From Kangiella shandongensis (GTDB lineage: Bacteria; Pseudomonadota; Gammaproteobacteria; Enterobacterales; Kangiellaceae): DNA of 64,000 bases. The DNA is taken from NCBI RefSeq assembly GCF_020005365.1, contig NZ_JACNML010000003.1, positions 248,001 to 312,000 on the forward strand, written 5' to 3'. A program made the translations under genes and the position numbers. Of this stretch, positions 17,540 through 27,136 are shown piece by piece; position 1 is the first letter of the stretch; each line of letters begins with the position of its first letter. The notes under the pieces were generated by a model that ran no database searches, had not been told where the DNA came from, and was given only the letters and a program-made list of their open reading frames with translations.

Positions 17540-18907
17540 TTGAGTCATAGCGAAGAAGCAGCAACCTTAAAGCATGTGGATCAAATCATCAGTCCTGAAT
17601 GGATGATTCCCGTCAGCAGTAAAGGTAAACGCAACGTGAAAGCGTTAACAGGCCTGTCCATTGCTATTAACCACAATAAAATCGTCGCCATTGAGCCAAC
17701 CCCACGACTGTTCAAGCATTATACAACTGACAGTCATACTGAGTTGCCAAATCAGGCTTTACTGCCAGGCTTCGTTAATTGCCACACACACGCAGCCATG
17801 AGTTTATTTAAAGGGCTCTCAGACGATCTTCCCTTGATGATGTGGTTGGAAAACCATATTTGGCCGGCGGAGCGCAAGTGGGTCGATGATGCTTTCTGCG
17901 AAGATGGTGTCACTCTGGCTATCGCTGAAATGTTACTCAGCGGCACCACCTGTTTCAATGACATGTACTTCCAGCCCAATATGACCGCAAAAGTAGCGCA
18001 AAAACTTGGGGTGAGAGCCACCATCGGCATGTTGATGTTTGACTTTCCCTCTGCCTGGGGTTCTGGCTGGGAAGACTACCTGAAGAAGGGACTGAGCTTA
18101 CGCGATGATTACAAGCATAGCGAACTTCTTACTTTCGCTTTTGCCCCTCACGCTCCCTATACCGTTTCCGATGAGCCACTCAGTAAAATTGCAACGCTAA
18201 GTAACGAACTGTCGCTCCCCGTTCATATGCATGTGCATGAAACCGCGCACGAGATCAAGGAAAGTTTATCCCAGCATGGCAAGCGTCCCCTGAAAAGGCT
18301 TCAGGAGCTGGAGTTAGTTAACCCCAACCTGATCGCCGTTCATGTAACGCAGCTGCATCGCAATGAAATTGAGACCATTGCCAGCCACGGCGTATCTGTA
18401 GTGCACTGCCCACAGTCCAACATGAAGTTGGCCAGCGGGATCAGTCCGGTTCAAGACCTGCTGACAGCCGAAATTAATGTCGCTCTGGGAACCGATGGTA
18501 ACGCTAGCAATAATGATTTAAATATGTTCTCAGAAATGAAAACTGCTTCCCTGCTTAGCAAGGTCTATACCGGCTCTGCTCAGGCATGCTCTGCGGCTGA
18601 TATTCTCTACTCTGCCACCATGGGTGGAGCAAAAGCGTTGGGTATGGAAAAGCTATGCGGTTCTATTGAGGTAGGTAAAGCCGCCGACTTGACTGCAATC
18701 GACTTGAATACCATTCAGGCACAGCCACTCTATGATCCGGTATCACAGATCGTATATACTGCAGGACGTGAGCAGGTAAGCCACGTATGGGTCAATGGCA
18801 GGCTCCAGGTAGAAAATGGCCACTTATGTCGGCTGGATAACTCGCAACTCATCAGTATGGCTAAAAACTGGCGTGATAAGATTCAACATTCGAAGGCAAA
18901 CGCATGA
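17540..18907 (+). CDS. mtaD: 5'-methylthioadenosine/S-adenosylhomocysteine deaminase family
   Basis: The product is 455 residues of the amidohydrolase superfamily. Metal-binding [16 protein letters not shown] follows the beta-strand, then HVHET, AVHVTQL with a metal histidine, and [11 protein letters not shown] with the catalytic aspartate. These match the TrzN/MtaD subgroup, which deaminates methylthioadenosine or S-adenosylhomocysteine. I use the TTG at 17540 because family similarity ([13 protein letters not shown]) begins well before the first in-frame ATG. The stop overlaps the ubiG start by 4 bases. Exact substrate is inferred. Confidence 0.88.
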   Translation: MSHSEEAATLKHVDQIISPEWMIPVSSKGKRNVKALTGLSIAINHNKIVAIEPTPRLFKHYTTDSHTELPNQALLPGFVNCHTHAAMSLFKGLSDDLPLMMWLENHIWPAERKWVDDAFCEDGVTLAIAEMLLSGTTCFNDMYFQPNMTAKVAQKLGVRATIGMLMFDFPSAWGSGWEDYLKKGLSLRDDYKHSELLTFAFAPHAPYTVSDEPLSKIATLSNELSLPVHMHVHETAHEIKESLSQHGKRPLKRLQELELVNPNLIAVHVTQLHRNEIETIASHGVSVVHCPQSNMKLASGISPVQDLLTAEINVALGTDGNASNNDLNMFSEMKTASLLSKVYTGSAQACSAADILYSATMGGAKALGMEKLCGSIEVGKAADLTAIDLNTIQAQPLYDPVSQIVYTAGREQVSHVWVNGRLQVENGHLCRLDNSQLISMAKNWRDKIQHSKANA

Positions 18908-19635
18908 CACAGACCGAAAACCAAAGTTCTTCACGAGCCAATGTCGATCCCCATGAGATCAATAAGTTTGAACAGATGGCATCTCGCTGGTGGGATAAAG
19001 AAGGTGACTTTAAACCATTGCATGACATCAACCCGCTTCGACTTAAGTTCATTATGGATCAAGTTGGGGATCTGCAAGGCAAAAAGATTCTCGATGTTGG
19101 ATGTGGTGGAGGTATTCTTACCGAATCACTAGCCAAAGAAGGCGCCACCGTCACCGGTATTGATATGGGCGAAATGCCACTACAGGTCGCGAAGCTGCAT
19201 AAGTTGGAATCTGGTGTTGATGTCGAATATTTGCAGTCTACGGCAGAAGAGTTTGCCGAGAAACATGCTGGAGAATTTGACGTGGTAACTTGCCTGGAAA
19301 TGCTGGAGCATGTGCCTGAACCCAGCTCCATCATCAAGGCTTGTAAAAAACTGGTTAAACCGAGTGGTGATGTTTTTTTCTCAACCATCAATCGTAATCC
19401 CAAAAGTTTTCTGTTTGCCATCGTCGGTGCCGAATATTTACTACAGATGCTGCCCAAAGGGACACATGACTTTAAAAAGTTTATTCGCCCGTCAGAATTA
19501 GAAGCATGGAGCCGTGAGCAAGGACTTAGCTTTAAAAGTATTGAAGGCATGCACTTCAATCCTCTAACGAAAAAGTACTGGATGAGCGATAACGTCGATG
19601 TGAATTATATTGCTCATACTCAACCCAACGACTGA
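18904..19635 (+). CDS. ubiG: Ubiquinone biosynthesis O-methyltransferase
   Basis: The product is 243 residues of a class I SAM-dependent methyltransferase, with motif [16 protein letters not shown], acidic residue of motif II in VTGIDMG, and EMLEHVPEP. These and the N-terminal [19 protein letters not shown] block are characteristic of UbiG, which does both O-methylations in ubiquinone synthesis. The gene is overlapped by mtaD and followed 2 bases later by the phosphatase gene. Confidence 0.97.
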   Translation: MTQTENQSSSRANVDPHEINKFEQMASRWWDKEGDFKPLHDINPLRLKFIMDQVGDLQGKKILDVGCGGGILTESLAKEGATVTGIDMGEMPLQVAKLHKLESGVDVEYLQSTAEEFAEKHAGEFDVVTCLEMLEHVPEPSSIIKACKKLVKPSGDVFFSTINRNPKSFLFAIVGAEYLLQMLPKGTHDFKKFIRPSELEAWSREQGLSFKSIEGMHFNPLTKKYWMSDNVDVNYIAHTQPND

Positions 19636-19637
19636 TC

Positions 19638-20330
19638 ATGAAGAAACAGAACATTAAAGGCGTCTTTTTTGATCTGGACGGTACACTGCTTGATACCGCT
19701 CCTGATATGGCATTAGCGCTGAATATCCAACGAGAGCACCACGATTTAGAGCCGATACCTTACTCTGAGATCCGTCCACACGTGTCCCACGGTGCTCTCG
19801 CCATGCTTAAAATTGGCTTTGGCATTGACATTAACAGCACTAACTACCAGGCTATGCGCGAACAATACCTGCAACTATACGCAGAGAATCTGGCAGTTAA
19901 TACCGCTCTTTTCGAAGGGTTGGCAGAGTTTCTGCTGGAACTGGAAGCTAGCGCCATCAAATGGGGCGTTGTCACCAATAAACCCGAGTTTTTGACCAAG
20001 CCTTTGCTCAACAATCTGCAGCTTGACCACCGCTGTTCAAGTATTATCAGCGGCGACACCGTCAGCCCAACCAAACCGAATCCACAACCACTATTTGCTG
20101 CATGTAAAGAATCAGAATTGCTGCCAGCTCAGTGCCTGTATATTGGCGATGCCGATCGTGACATCATGGCCGGAAGAGCTGCGGGGATGAAAACCGTGGC
20201 AGCAGACTGGGGTTATATTTTGCCAGAAGACTCGGTTCATACCTGGGGGGCAGACAAAGTGATTAGCAGCCCACAGGAATTTAGAGATTACTTTTGGCAG
20301 AATTTTACGGCGGCGACATCATCTACTTAA
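19638..20330 (+). CDS. mupP: HAD phosphatase, probably MupP (or Gph-like phosphoglycolate phosphatase)
   Basis: The product is 230 residues of the HAD superfamily with all four motifs: FDLDGTLLDTAPD, VTNKP, the lysine in TKPNPQPL, and GDADRD. By sequence alone it could be phosphoglycolate phosphatase. The position after ubiG, with a YciK-type reductase gene further on (26372), matches the Pseudomonas ubiG-mupP-yciK arrangement, where MupP dephosphorylates MurNAc-6-phosphate during peptidoglycan recycling. That assignment is inferred from context; amgK and murU are not in the window. Its last 4 bases overlap the convergent EAL gene. Confidence 0.8.
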   Translation: MKKQNIKGVFFDLDGTLLDTAPDMALALNIQREHHDLEPIPYSEIRPHVSHGALAMLKIGFGIDINSTNYQAMREQYLQLYAENLAVNTALFEGLAEFLLELEASAIKWGVVTNKPEFLTKPLLNNLQLDHRCSSIISGDTVSPTKPNPQPLFAACKESELLPAQCLYIGDADRDIMAGRAAGMKTVAADWGYILPEDSVHTWGADKVISSPQEFRDYFWQNFTAATSST

Positions 20331-23300
20331 TTACCGGTACTTTTCTTTAACTGAGGTAACTCCATTATTTCCTGTTTAATCAGTGGCGTTACCTCTTCAG
20401 CCGGTACAGGGCGGCTGAATAAATAACCCTGTACCAGATCACAGTCATATTGCTTCAGCAACTCTAATTGCTCTTCGGTTTCGACGCCCTCAACGATAGA
20501 GGTCAACCCGAAACTTCTTGCCAGACGAATAATATTTTTAATAATGAGTTTATTATCGTGCTTATTTTCCTCAGCAGTAAGACTGACTTTTTGAATAAAT
20601 GACTGATCAATTTTGACCTGATTAACCGGTAACGAGGTTAAGTGGCTGATGGATGAGTAACCGGTACCAAAGTCATCAAGACTAATCGTTACCCCCATGC
20701 TTTTAAGCTCCTGCAGCATACTGACAGAGCTTTTCATGTCGGCCAATGCTGCACTTTCAGTGACCTCGATATCCAGCAAACTTGGCTTCACATCATACTG
20801 CCTCAGCGTTTCTGAAAGGTTTTGCTTTAAATCCTCTCGCAATAAATCTTTTACAGATAAGTTAACCGAGACTTTAACTGGGCAGCCGGCCTTGGACCAA
20901 AGACTGATTTGCTCTATAGCTTTTTGAACAACCCAATCGGTCAGACGGTATATTAAACTGGTTTCTTCCGCAATCCCGATTATCAGCTGCGGTGAGATAA
21001 ACCCTTTTTTAGGATGATTCCAGCGTAATAAGGCCTCCAGCGAATCAATCTTACCCGTTTTTAAGCACACTTTCGGTTGATAGTAGAGCATCAACTGTTC
21101 CTGGTTGAGAGCGTGTACAATTTCCTTTTCCAACATTAACTTGTCACGAGCGGTTTCAGTCACTTCAGACTGGTAGAAAGCAAAAGGCGCCGCTATTTCC
21201 TTAACACGGCGAGCCGTAATTTCAGCTTTATTCAGCAGCTCTTCTGCTTGCGCACCATCATCGGGAAAGCGCACTACGCCCGCTCGCAACGAGACTTTGA
21301 CTTCCGAGCCACCGACCATTATCAGTTTATCGAACTCAGACAAAATACTCTCAACTAACTTACTGGCTTCAAAAGCATCTCTCTGATTTAAAACAATCGC
21401 AAACTCATCGTCTCCTGCTCTGGCAATAAAATCAAAATCTTCGGTATAACGACGGAGAATACCAACTACATACTGTAATACTTCATCACCCATCCAATGC
21501 CCTAGAGCATCATTAATAATATTTAACTGGATAACATCAAAATAAATTAGCGTAACATTGTAGTGATAGCTGTTGGCCTGAGTGATATAGCGCTTTAGTT
21601 GCCGTTTCAAAAAGCGGCGATTGGGCAGCTCTGTTAAACTGTCATAATTCGAAATCTTGTATAACGACTGCTCTGAAATTTTCTTGTAACTGATATCCCT
21701 GAAGTTACTGATAATTCCTTCGACATTTGGATCATCAAGCAGATTAATAAATGTATTTTCTACCCAGACAGGCTCTCCAGACTTTTTAAGAATACGATAC
21801 TCAGGAATGCGATACACTCTACCAGGATGTTTTAAGACCCATTTCCAGGCGTTTTTTGCCAGTTTAAGATCATCAGCATGAACAAAGTCCGTAGCCTTAA
21901 GACTCTGTGTATCCGCTGCGCTATAACCTAATAATTTTAAGGCACTATTAGACGAGAACTTCACATGACCTTCAATATCATACAGCGCAATACCATCGAA
22001 AGCGTTTTCAACCAAAGCTCGGTAGTAATTCTCTCTCTGTTCCAGCTCTTTTTCGAGCCGGTACTGTTCAGTAATATCTCTTACTGATCCGAGTTCCAAT
22101 AACGGCTTGCCATAATCATCGCGTTTGAAAATCAAACAATGATTTTGCAACAGTCGATACTCTCCCTCGGCATTTTTTACTCTGGCTTCTGCCTCTACGG
22201 TTTCTCCCGGTTGCGAATCCAAAACTCTTTCGGCACGCTGCTTCATACTTGCCAAATCATCAGGGTGCGTCAAAGCCAGAGCATCTTTCCACGATGTCAG
22301 CTCGTTGTCAGAATAGCCCAGCAGTCTGGTTAGACGTTTTCCGCCCATCAATAGCTTATCCTGAACCAGATCATAGGTATACATCACATCGGGGGACATC
22401 CGTATCACTTCCTGTAAAAAAGCCCGGCTACTCTCCAGTTTCTCGGTCACCTCCCGCCTTTTGGAGATATCCCGAGCGACCGCAATAATATTGCCATCAT
22501 CCAAACGAGCGAGTTTTACTTCGACATAAAAACGAGAACCTCCTTTGCGAGTATGAATACCCTCTACAACAGCGGTCTCGTCATGTTTCAGCTTTTTATA
22601 AAAATAAGTTGCCGCCTTTGAACCCGACAGGCTTTCAACTTTTTGTATACGCTGCCCGATTAATTCATTTTTAGCAAAACCCAGAGACAAAACAGCACTA
22701 TGGTTCAGATCAATAATTTTTCCCGATGGGCTGACAATAAAGACGGGATCCCCGAGCTGTTCCAGCAGCATTGAAAAGTAAGACTCTTTGGATTTAGCCC
22801 ACTGATCAGAGTAATTAATCTGCTCAAGCTGGAACTGCCGTTCTTCGTTCAGGAGCTGATTTGCTAAAAAGGGAGCAATCAGATGAGCAACGTCTTGCAC
22901 TAATTGTTGCGTCAACTCTTCGAAATAGCCCTCATGATCATCCTCCAAATCTATCACAGCCAATAACTTTCCCTGATAAACCACGGGCACGGCTAATTCT
23001 GAAACATTCCCCTTGATATACTCGAGCCAGAAATCACAGTCTTTACTGTTGGCAATATTCATGGCGCGCTTTTCTTCCGCAGCATGCCCAACGACTCCGG
23101 CACCTAAAGCGATGGGCTTTAGCTTATAAGACTCGAGCTTAATGCTATTGCGGTTTGTATAAGAGATACAGATGAGCTGGTTATGCTGGGGCTCAAATCG
23201 AAAAAAGGCACAGTCAAAGCTTTTGATATGTCCTTGTAGCGCCTGCACAATGATATCTGCGGTCTGCTGAACGCTCCCGCTCGTAAGTAAAGACTGTGAC

Positions 23301-23341
23301 AAGCTGAATAGAAAGTCGTTATCGGTAGTGAGATTACTCAT
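20327..23341 (-). CDS. GAF-PAS-PAS-PAS-GGDEF-EAL protein (probable c-di-GMP phosphodiesterase)
   Basis: The product is 1004 residues with no membrane segment. A GAF domain (about 10-165) precedes three PAS domains (about 185-560). The GGDEF domain (about 570-730) has the degenerate motif AGDDEF, with the first Gly changed to Ala. The EAL domain (about 745-990) keeps LEALLRW, NLSVKDL, EVTESA, DDFGTGYSS and VEGVET, so phosphodiesterase activity is likely while cyclase activity is doubtful. The sensor domains imply control by small ligands, redox state or light. It is followed on the same strand, upstream, by the sensor kinase gene. Confidence 0.93.
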   Translation of the reverse strand: MSNLTTDNDFLFSLSQSLLTSGSVQQTADIIVQALQGHIKSFDCAFFRFEPQHNQLICISYTNRNSIKLESYKLKPIALGAGVVGHAAEEKRAMNIANSKDCDFWLEYIKGNVSELAVPVVYQGKLLAVIDLEDDHEGYFEELTQQLVQDVAHLIAPFLANQLLNEERQFQLEQINYSDQWAKSKESYFSMLLEQLGDPVFIVSPSGKIIDLNHSAVLSLGFAKNELIGQRIQKVESLSGSKAATYFYKKLKHDETAVVEGIHTRKGGSRFYVEVKLARLDDGNIIAVARDISKRREVTEKLESSRAFLQEVIRMSPDVMYTYDLVQDKLLMGGKRLTRLLGYSDNELTSWKDALALTHPDDLASMKQRAERVLDSQPGETVEAEARVKNAEGEYRLLQNHCLIFKRDDYGKPLLELGSVRDITEQYRLEKELEQRENYYRALVENAFDGIALYDIEGHVKFSSNSALKLLGYSAADTQSLKATDFVHADDLKLAKNAWKWVLKHPGRVYRIPEYRILKKSGEPVWVENTFINLLDDPNVEGIISNFRDISYKKISEQSLYKISNYDSLTELPNRRFLKRQLKRYITQANSYHYNVTLIYFDVIQLNIINDALGHWMGDEVLQYVVGILRRYTEDFDFIARAGDDEFAIVLNQRDAFEASKLVESILSEFDKLIMVGGSEVKVSLRAGVVRFPDDGAQAEELLNKAEITARRVKEIAAPFAFYQSEVTETARDKLMLEKEIVHALNQEQLMLYYQPKVCLKTGKIDSLEALLRWNHPKKGFISPQLIIGIAEETSLIYRLTDWVVQKAIEQISLWSKAGCPVKVSVNLSVKDLLREDLKQNLSETLRQYDVKPSLLDIEVTESAALADMKSSVSMLQELKSMGVTISLDDFGTGYSSISHLTSLPVNQVKIDQSFIQKVSLTAEENKHDNKLIIKNIIRLARSFGLTSIVEGVETEEQLELLKQYDCDLVQGYLFSRPVPAEEVTPLIKQEIMELPQLKKSTGN

Positions 23342-23375
23342 GAAATATCCTTCACTACATCATAGTTCAGAATAA

Positions 23376-25376
23376 CTAGCGCGTAAAATACTTATTCTTC
23401 CAACTGACAACGATACTGACCCCGCCGTTGTCGCTATGATTTTTTGCCACGATATGCCCATTATGGAAATTAGCAATAAGTTTTGCCAAATACAAACCAA
23501 GCCCCAGGTGCCCCCCCGAGTTTTTACGACTCGAATGCATTAAACTAAAGACCGACTTTAAAGCTTTCTTATCAATGACGGGCCCTCGATTACTCACTTC
23601 AAAGATTAAACGGGAATCATCCTCCCGTAAGCAAATTACAATCGGCGCAGATCTATCATCAAAGTCAACGGCATTGGTTATCAGTTTATCAACCATTTGC
23701 ACAAACAAATCTCTGGAACCTTTTAGCGATACTCCGGATACCTGTGAATTGTATTTGAATTGATGCTCTGGCCAATTGGTCGCATATGCCTGAGAAACAC
23801 CTTTGAGTACATCATCAACATCAAACGTATGCTTATCAGCACTCTTAATAGCCTGCTCTAAACGTGTTGCTTCACTGAGTCGACTCAATGTCTGGCTCAT
23901 TCGACTGGCGCCGGACTGTGCAGAGCGTAGCATCTGAGCATCTAATTCAGACAAGCTGTCAGCACTCAGGTTGTCCAGCGAACTACGAATAATTGCGATC
24001 GGCGTCCTCAGCTCATGATTCAGCCTCGCCACTAATTTTTCTTGATAATCATGATGCTGCTTTAGTCGCGTCGTTAACTGCGAAAAAGTATTGGTCAGAT
24101 CGGCGACCTCATCATCGTAATACTCCTCCCGTTTTATGACATGGCGGATCTGTCCCTGTTCTGATACGGCTTCTTCAGTAATATCTCGTAGCTCCACAAT
24201 ACGACGGCTATAGTCTTTACTCGAACGATACAACCACCACACCATCAAAACCCAGAAGAGTAGCATTAATAACAGCATCCTCAACCAGAAATCTCTCAGA
24301 TAGAGCTTCTGATTGATGGCTGAAGACTCGACAATTAGAGCGCCAACAATGGCATCACCGTCGTATAAAGGCTCTAAAATTCTTGAATAAGCAGTCAGGT
24401 TTCCCGCATCGACCAGTTGTTCCTGCGCCTGCCCCAGTAATGTTTTATCCAGCTCTTCACTGGATAAACTGACTTTAGAGCCCCGGGTTTCAATCGGGCT
24501 TAAATCACTTAACCATAAGCGATTACGCCAATGGCCCTTAATACTTTGGTGGGGCTGACCATAGCCATAAACAATGTCACCCTGTAAATTGGTCACCATC
24601 ACACGGTAGTCATCAGCTTTCAGTCGCGATAAAGCGCCAACGCTTAGCATGCTGTTCAAGTCAGCCAACTCAAAATTAGTAAAAGAATACAATCCTTGTA
24701 ACTTAGGGGATGAGCCTTCTTTATCCACATCATGGATTTCAGCATTAAAGGTTGTTCCCACCAGTTCTCTGGGGACTCGGACCTCTAACTGATAACCTTG
24801 AGATGATTCCTGCCAGACCGCATAAACCGAATTGACCTCCCGGTAACCACTACTGGTCTGCCGCAACGCCGCAACGCGCCCAGGCGCTATCGGCGAGAAC
24901 TGTAAGCGATAGGCATTTAGCTGGACTTCGATCTTATCCGACTGCCCGCCCAGTTCGAGATTCTTACGGTACACCACCTCATCGTCTTCCACATCAAACA
25001 GTAAGAAGAAATGTTGTTGGTCTTCAACCAGATTCAATTCGGCAGATTGCCCAAAATTCTGTATACGGTTGCCAAAACCGTGATAGGGGTACCATTCATC
25101 AGAGTAGCCATCGATCAAAATACCGGTTTCTCGTAAAGCGACATGCAAGGTTGGCTTAGAGTTATCGGTATCCAGTTTATGACGAAAGTTATTGTCGTGT
25201 TGTATCAGCTGCTCGAAAAAACTACGCAAATTATTAGCTTGCTGAATGGCCTGCTGAAAGTTGTCGCGCTCTAAATCACTCTCAAACTTACTGTCGATCA
25301 ACCAGCTGGCTAACGGAATCAGTAAAAAAACGCAGCTAATCAGTAAAATACGCCATTTGAGAGATAAAGATTTCAT
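23376..25376 (-). CDS. Sensor histidine kinase of the proteobacterial dedicated-sortase-system type
   Basis: The product is 666 residues. An N-terminal membrane helix (about 10-26) is followed by a large periplasmic region beginning with a CBM9-like fold (IDGYSDEWYPY near residue 92). A second helix (about 363-382), a HAMP-like linker, HisKA with the phospho-histidine in LNHELRTPIA, and an HATPase domain with SNRGP and HLGLGLYLAK follow. Arrangement and partner resemble the TIGR03785 kinases found beside a proteobacterial sortase and its target. No sortase lies within the window. The start codon shares one base with the stop of the response regulator gene, so the two are co-translated. Confidence 0.85.
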   Translation of the reverse strand: MKSLSLKWRILLISCVFLLIPLASWLIDSKFESDLERDNFQQAIQQANNLRSFFEQLIQHDNNFRHKLDTDNSKPTLHVALRETGILIDGYSDEWYPYHGFGNRIQNFGQSAELNLVEDQQHFFLLFDVEDDEVVYRKNLELGGQSDKIEVQLNAYRLQFSPIAPGRVAALRQTSSGYREVNSVYAVWQESSQGYQLEVRVPRELVGTTFNAEIHDVDKEGSSPKLQGLYSFTNFELADLNSMLSVGALSRLKADDYRVMVTNLQGDIVYGYGQPHQSIKGHWRNRLWLSDLSPIETRGSKVSLSSEELDKTLLGQAQEQLVDAGNLTAYSRILEPLYDGDAIVGALIVESSAINQKLYLRDFWLRMLLLMLLFWVLMVWWLYRSSKDYSRRIVELRDITEEAVSEQGQIRHVIKREEYYDDEVADLTNTFSQLTTRLKQHHDYQEKLVARLNHELRTPIAIIRSSLDNLSADSLSELDAQMLRSAQSGASRMSQTLSRLSEATRLEQAIKSADKHTFDVDDVLKGVSQAYATNWPEHQFKYNSQVSGVSLKGSRDLFVQMVDKLITNAVDFDDRSAPIVICLREDDSRLIFEVSNRGPVIDKKALKSVFSLMHSSRKNSGGHLGLGLYLAKLIANFHNGHIVAKNHSDNGGVSIVVSWKNKYFTR

Positions 25377-26068
25377 TATGCCTGGTTCCAGCGATACCCC
25401 ATGCCATAAACGGTCTCAATAGAGTCAAACGACTTATCGATACGCTGGAATTTCTGGCGAATACGCTTTATGTGTGACGTAATGGTACTGTCGTCTACGA
25501 CGGCTTTAACCGCCTGCATTAATTGTTCACGATTTTTCACGTGCCCTGGGCGAGATACCAGCGCATTGACAATCCAAAACTCACTGACCGTCAAGTCGAC
25601 GAGCGTACCGCTCCATTTTACGCTGAGGCGCTCATTATCAATTTCAAGCGAACCCACCTGGTGAATAGCATTAGCATTCGGCGCTTCCTGCAACGACTCA
25701 AGACGTCTAAACAGCGCTGAAATTCGAGCCAAAAGATGTGGTAGGCTGATATCTTTAGTCAAGTAATCATCAGCCCCTAACCTTAGTCCAGAAATAATGT
25801 CCAGATCACTATCAAGCGCAGTTAGAAAAATAATCGGCAACTGGGTCGATTGTTGTCTCAGGCTCCGGCATATTTCAAAGCCAGCTTCCTGTTCATTGCC
25901 TAACCCGATATCAAGCAAAACTAAATCGGGTAAACGATTGGCAAAAGCGTGTTCGGCTTCATTTTTGGTCTCATAAACGACAACTTCATAACCCGCTTTT
26001 TTTAACGCCATACTGTAGTTTTGTTGTAATAATGGTTCGTCTTCGACAACGGCTATACGCTTTCCCAT
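25376..26068 (-). CDS. OmpR-family response regulator of the dedicated-sortase-system type
   Basis: The product is 230 residues. The receiver domain has the acidic pair in VEDEP and the phospho-acceptor in LVLLDIGLG (about Asp54), plus a conserved lysine in LTKDISLPHLLARI. The winged-helix DNA-binding domain (about 130-228) contains EFWIVNALVSRPGHVKNR and TSHIKRIRQKFQ. These stretches match what I know of the TIGR03787 regulators paired with the sortase-type kinase. It is the first gene of the two-gene operon. DNA targets are unknown; the inverted repeat at 26208 in its upstream region is a candidate. Confidence 0.87.
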   Translation of the reverse strand: MGKRIAVVEDEPLLQQNYSMALKKAGYEVVVYETKNEAEHAFANRLPDLVLLDIGLGNEQEAGFEICRSLRQQSTQLPIIFLTALDSDLDIISGLRLGADDYLTKDISLPHLLARISALFRRLESLQEAPNANAIHQVGSLEIDNERLSVKWSGTLVDLTVSEFWIVNALVSRPGHVKNREQLMQAVKAVVDDSTITSHIKRIRQKFQRIDKSFDSIETVYGMGYRWNQA

Positions 26069-26371
26069 ACATGTTCCTAATATTTCACTTATCTATCGGT
26101 TTATACCCAACCACTGCATCAGGGGCGATATCAGTGGAAACTCAAAGCATTTTAGACAATGCGTCACCGGAAGGGAATGGCCCTCACCTCTCCACAATCA
26201 ATAACAAGGTATTTAAGTAGTTTAAATACCCTTTGAAGAAGCCTGTAATAGGCCACGAATTGGACCGCAATGCAAGCTCTGAAAGTCACAATTTATAAGT
26301 TGATTGGGTATACGAGCTAATATAAGGTAAAATAACTCCACACAATAATCCAACCAATTTAAGACTTTTTG
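26069..26371. promoter_or_regulatory. Divergent intergenic region with an inverted repeat
   Basis: I see no gene in these 303 bases between the response-regulator gene and yciK. GGTATTTAA (26208-26216) and TTAAATACC (26222-26230) form a perfect 9-bp inverted repeat with a 5-base centre. It could be an operator, perhaps autoregulatory for the adjacent two-component system, or a hairpin. Confidence 0.45.
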
Positions 26372-27118
26372 ATGCAAAACTACCAACCCGCTACCGATTC
26401 TCTAAAAGACAAGGTCATTCTGGTCACTGGTGCCACCGACGGCATTGGTAAAGAAGCCGCCCTAGACTACGCCAAACACGGTGCAACTGTGGTTTTACTA
26501 TCTCGTGACACCCGTAAACTGGAAAAAGTATACGATGAAATAGAAGCTCTGGGCTACCCAAAACCAGCTTTTCTACCGGTCAATTTACAGGATAACAACC
26601 CTGAAACGTATCAGAAAGTGGCGCACGTCATTGAGGATGAATTCGGTAGGTTAGATGGACTGCTGCATAATGCCGGCGATCTGGGCTTACTTAGCCCTAT
26701 TGAACATTTTGACGAAGAAACCTGGTTTAGAGTCATGCAAGTCAATGTCAATGCTGAATTTTTGTTGACAAAATACTGCATCCCTCTTCTCAAGAAAGCA
26801 AACAATGCCTCGCTTGTTTTCACCTCTTCCGGCGTTGGTCGCAAAGGGCGCGCCTATTGGGGGGCTTATGCCGTCTCTAAATTTGCTAACGAAGGCATGA
26901 TGCAGGTCTTGGCCGATGAGTTGGAAAACACTTCAATCCGGGTCAATAGTCTCAATCCTGGTGCAACCCGTACCAAAATGCGTGCTAATGCTTATCCTGG
27001 AGAAAACCCAGAGACTTTGCCGACACCGCAAGATATCATGCCAGCCTATTTATGGCTCATGGATGAGGCATCGACCGATGTCAACGGGCAAGCAATCAAT
27101 GCAAGGGACTTTATTTAA
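26372..27118 (+). CDS. yciK: YciK-type short-chain dehydrogenase/reductase
   Basis: The product is 248 residues from ATG 26372. It is a classical SDR: TGATDGIGKEAAL cofactor motif, HNAG, the catalytic serine in FTSSGVGRKGR, and Y-x3-K in YAVSKFA. Closest by feel to YciK, usually encoded after mupP in Pseudomonas and elsewhere. The substrate is not known. It is separated from mupP here by the EAL gene and the two-component system, and followed 18 bases later by ppx. Confidence 0.87.
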   Translation: MQNYQPATDSLKDKVILVTGATDGIGKEAALDYAKHGATVVLLSRDTRKLEKVYDEIEALGYPKPAFLPVNLQDNNPETYQKVAHVIEDEFGRLDGLLHNAGDLGLLSPIEHFDEETWFRVMQVNVNAEFLLTKYCIPLLKKANNASLVFTSSGVGRKGRAYWGAYAVSKFANEGMMQVLADELENTSIRVNSLNPGATRTKMRANAYPGENPETLPTPQDIMPAYLWLMDEASTDVNGQAINARDFI

Positions 27119-27136
27119 ACAGCTTAAGGACACCTT

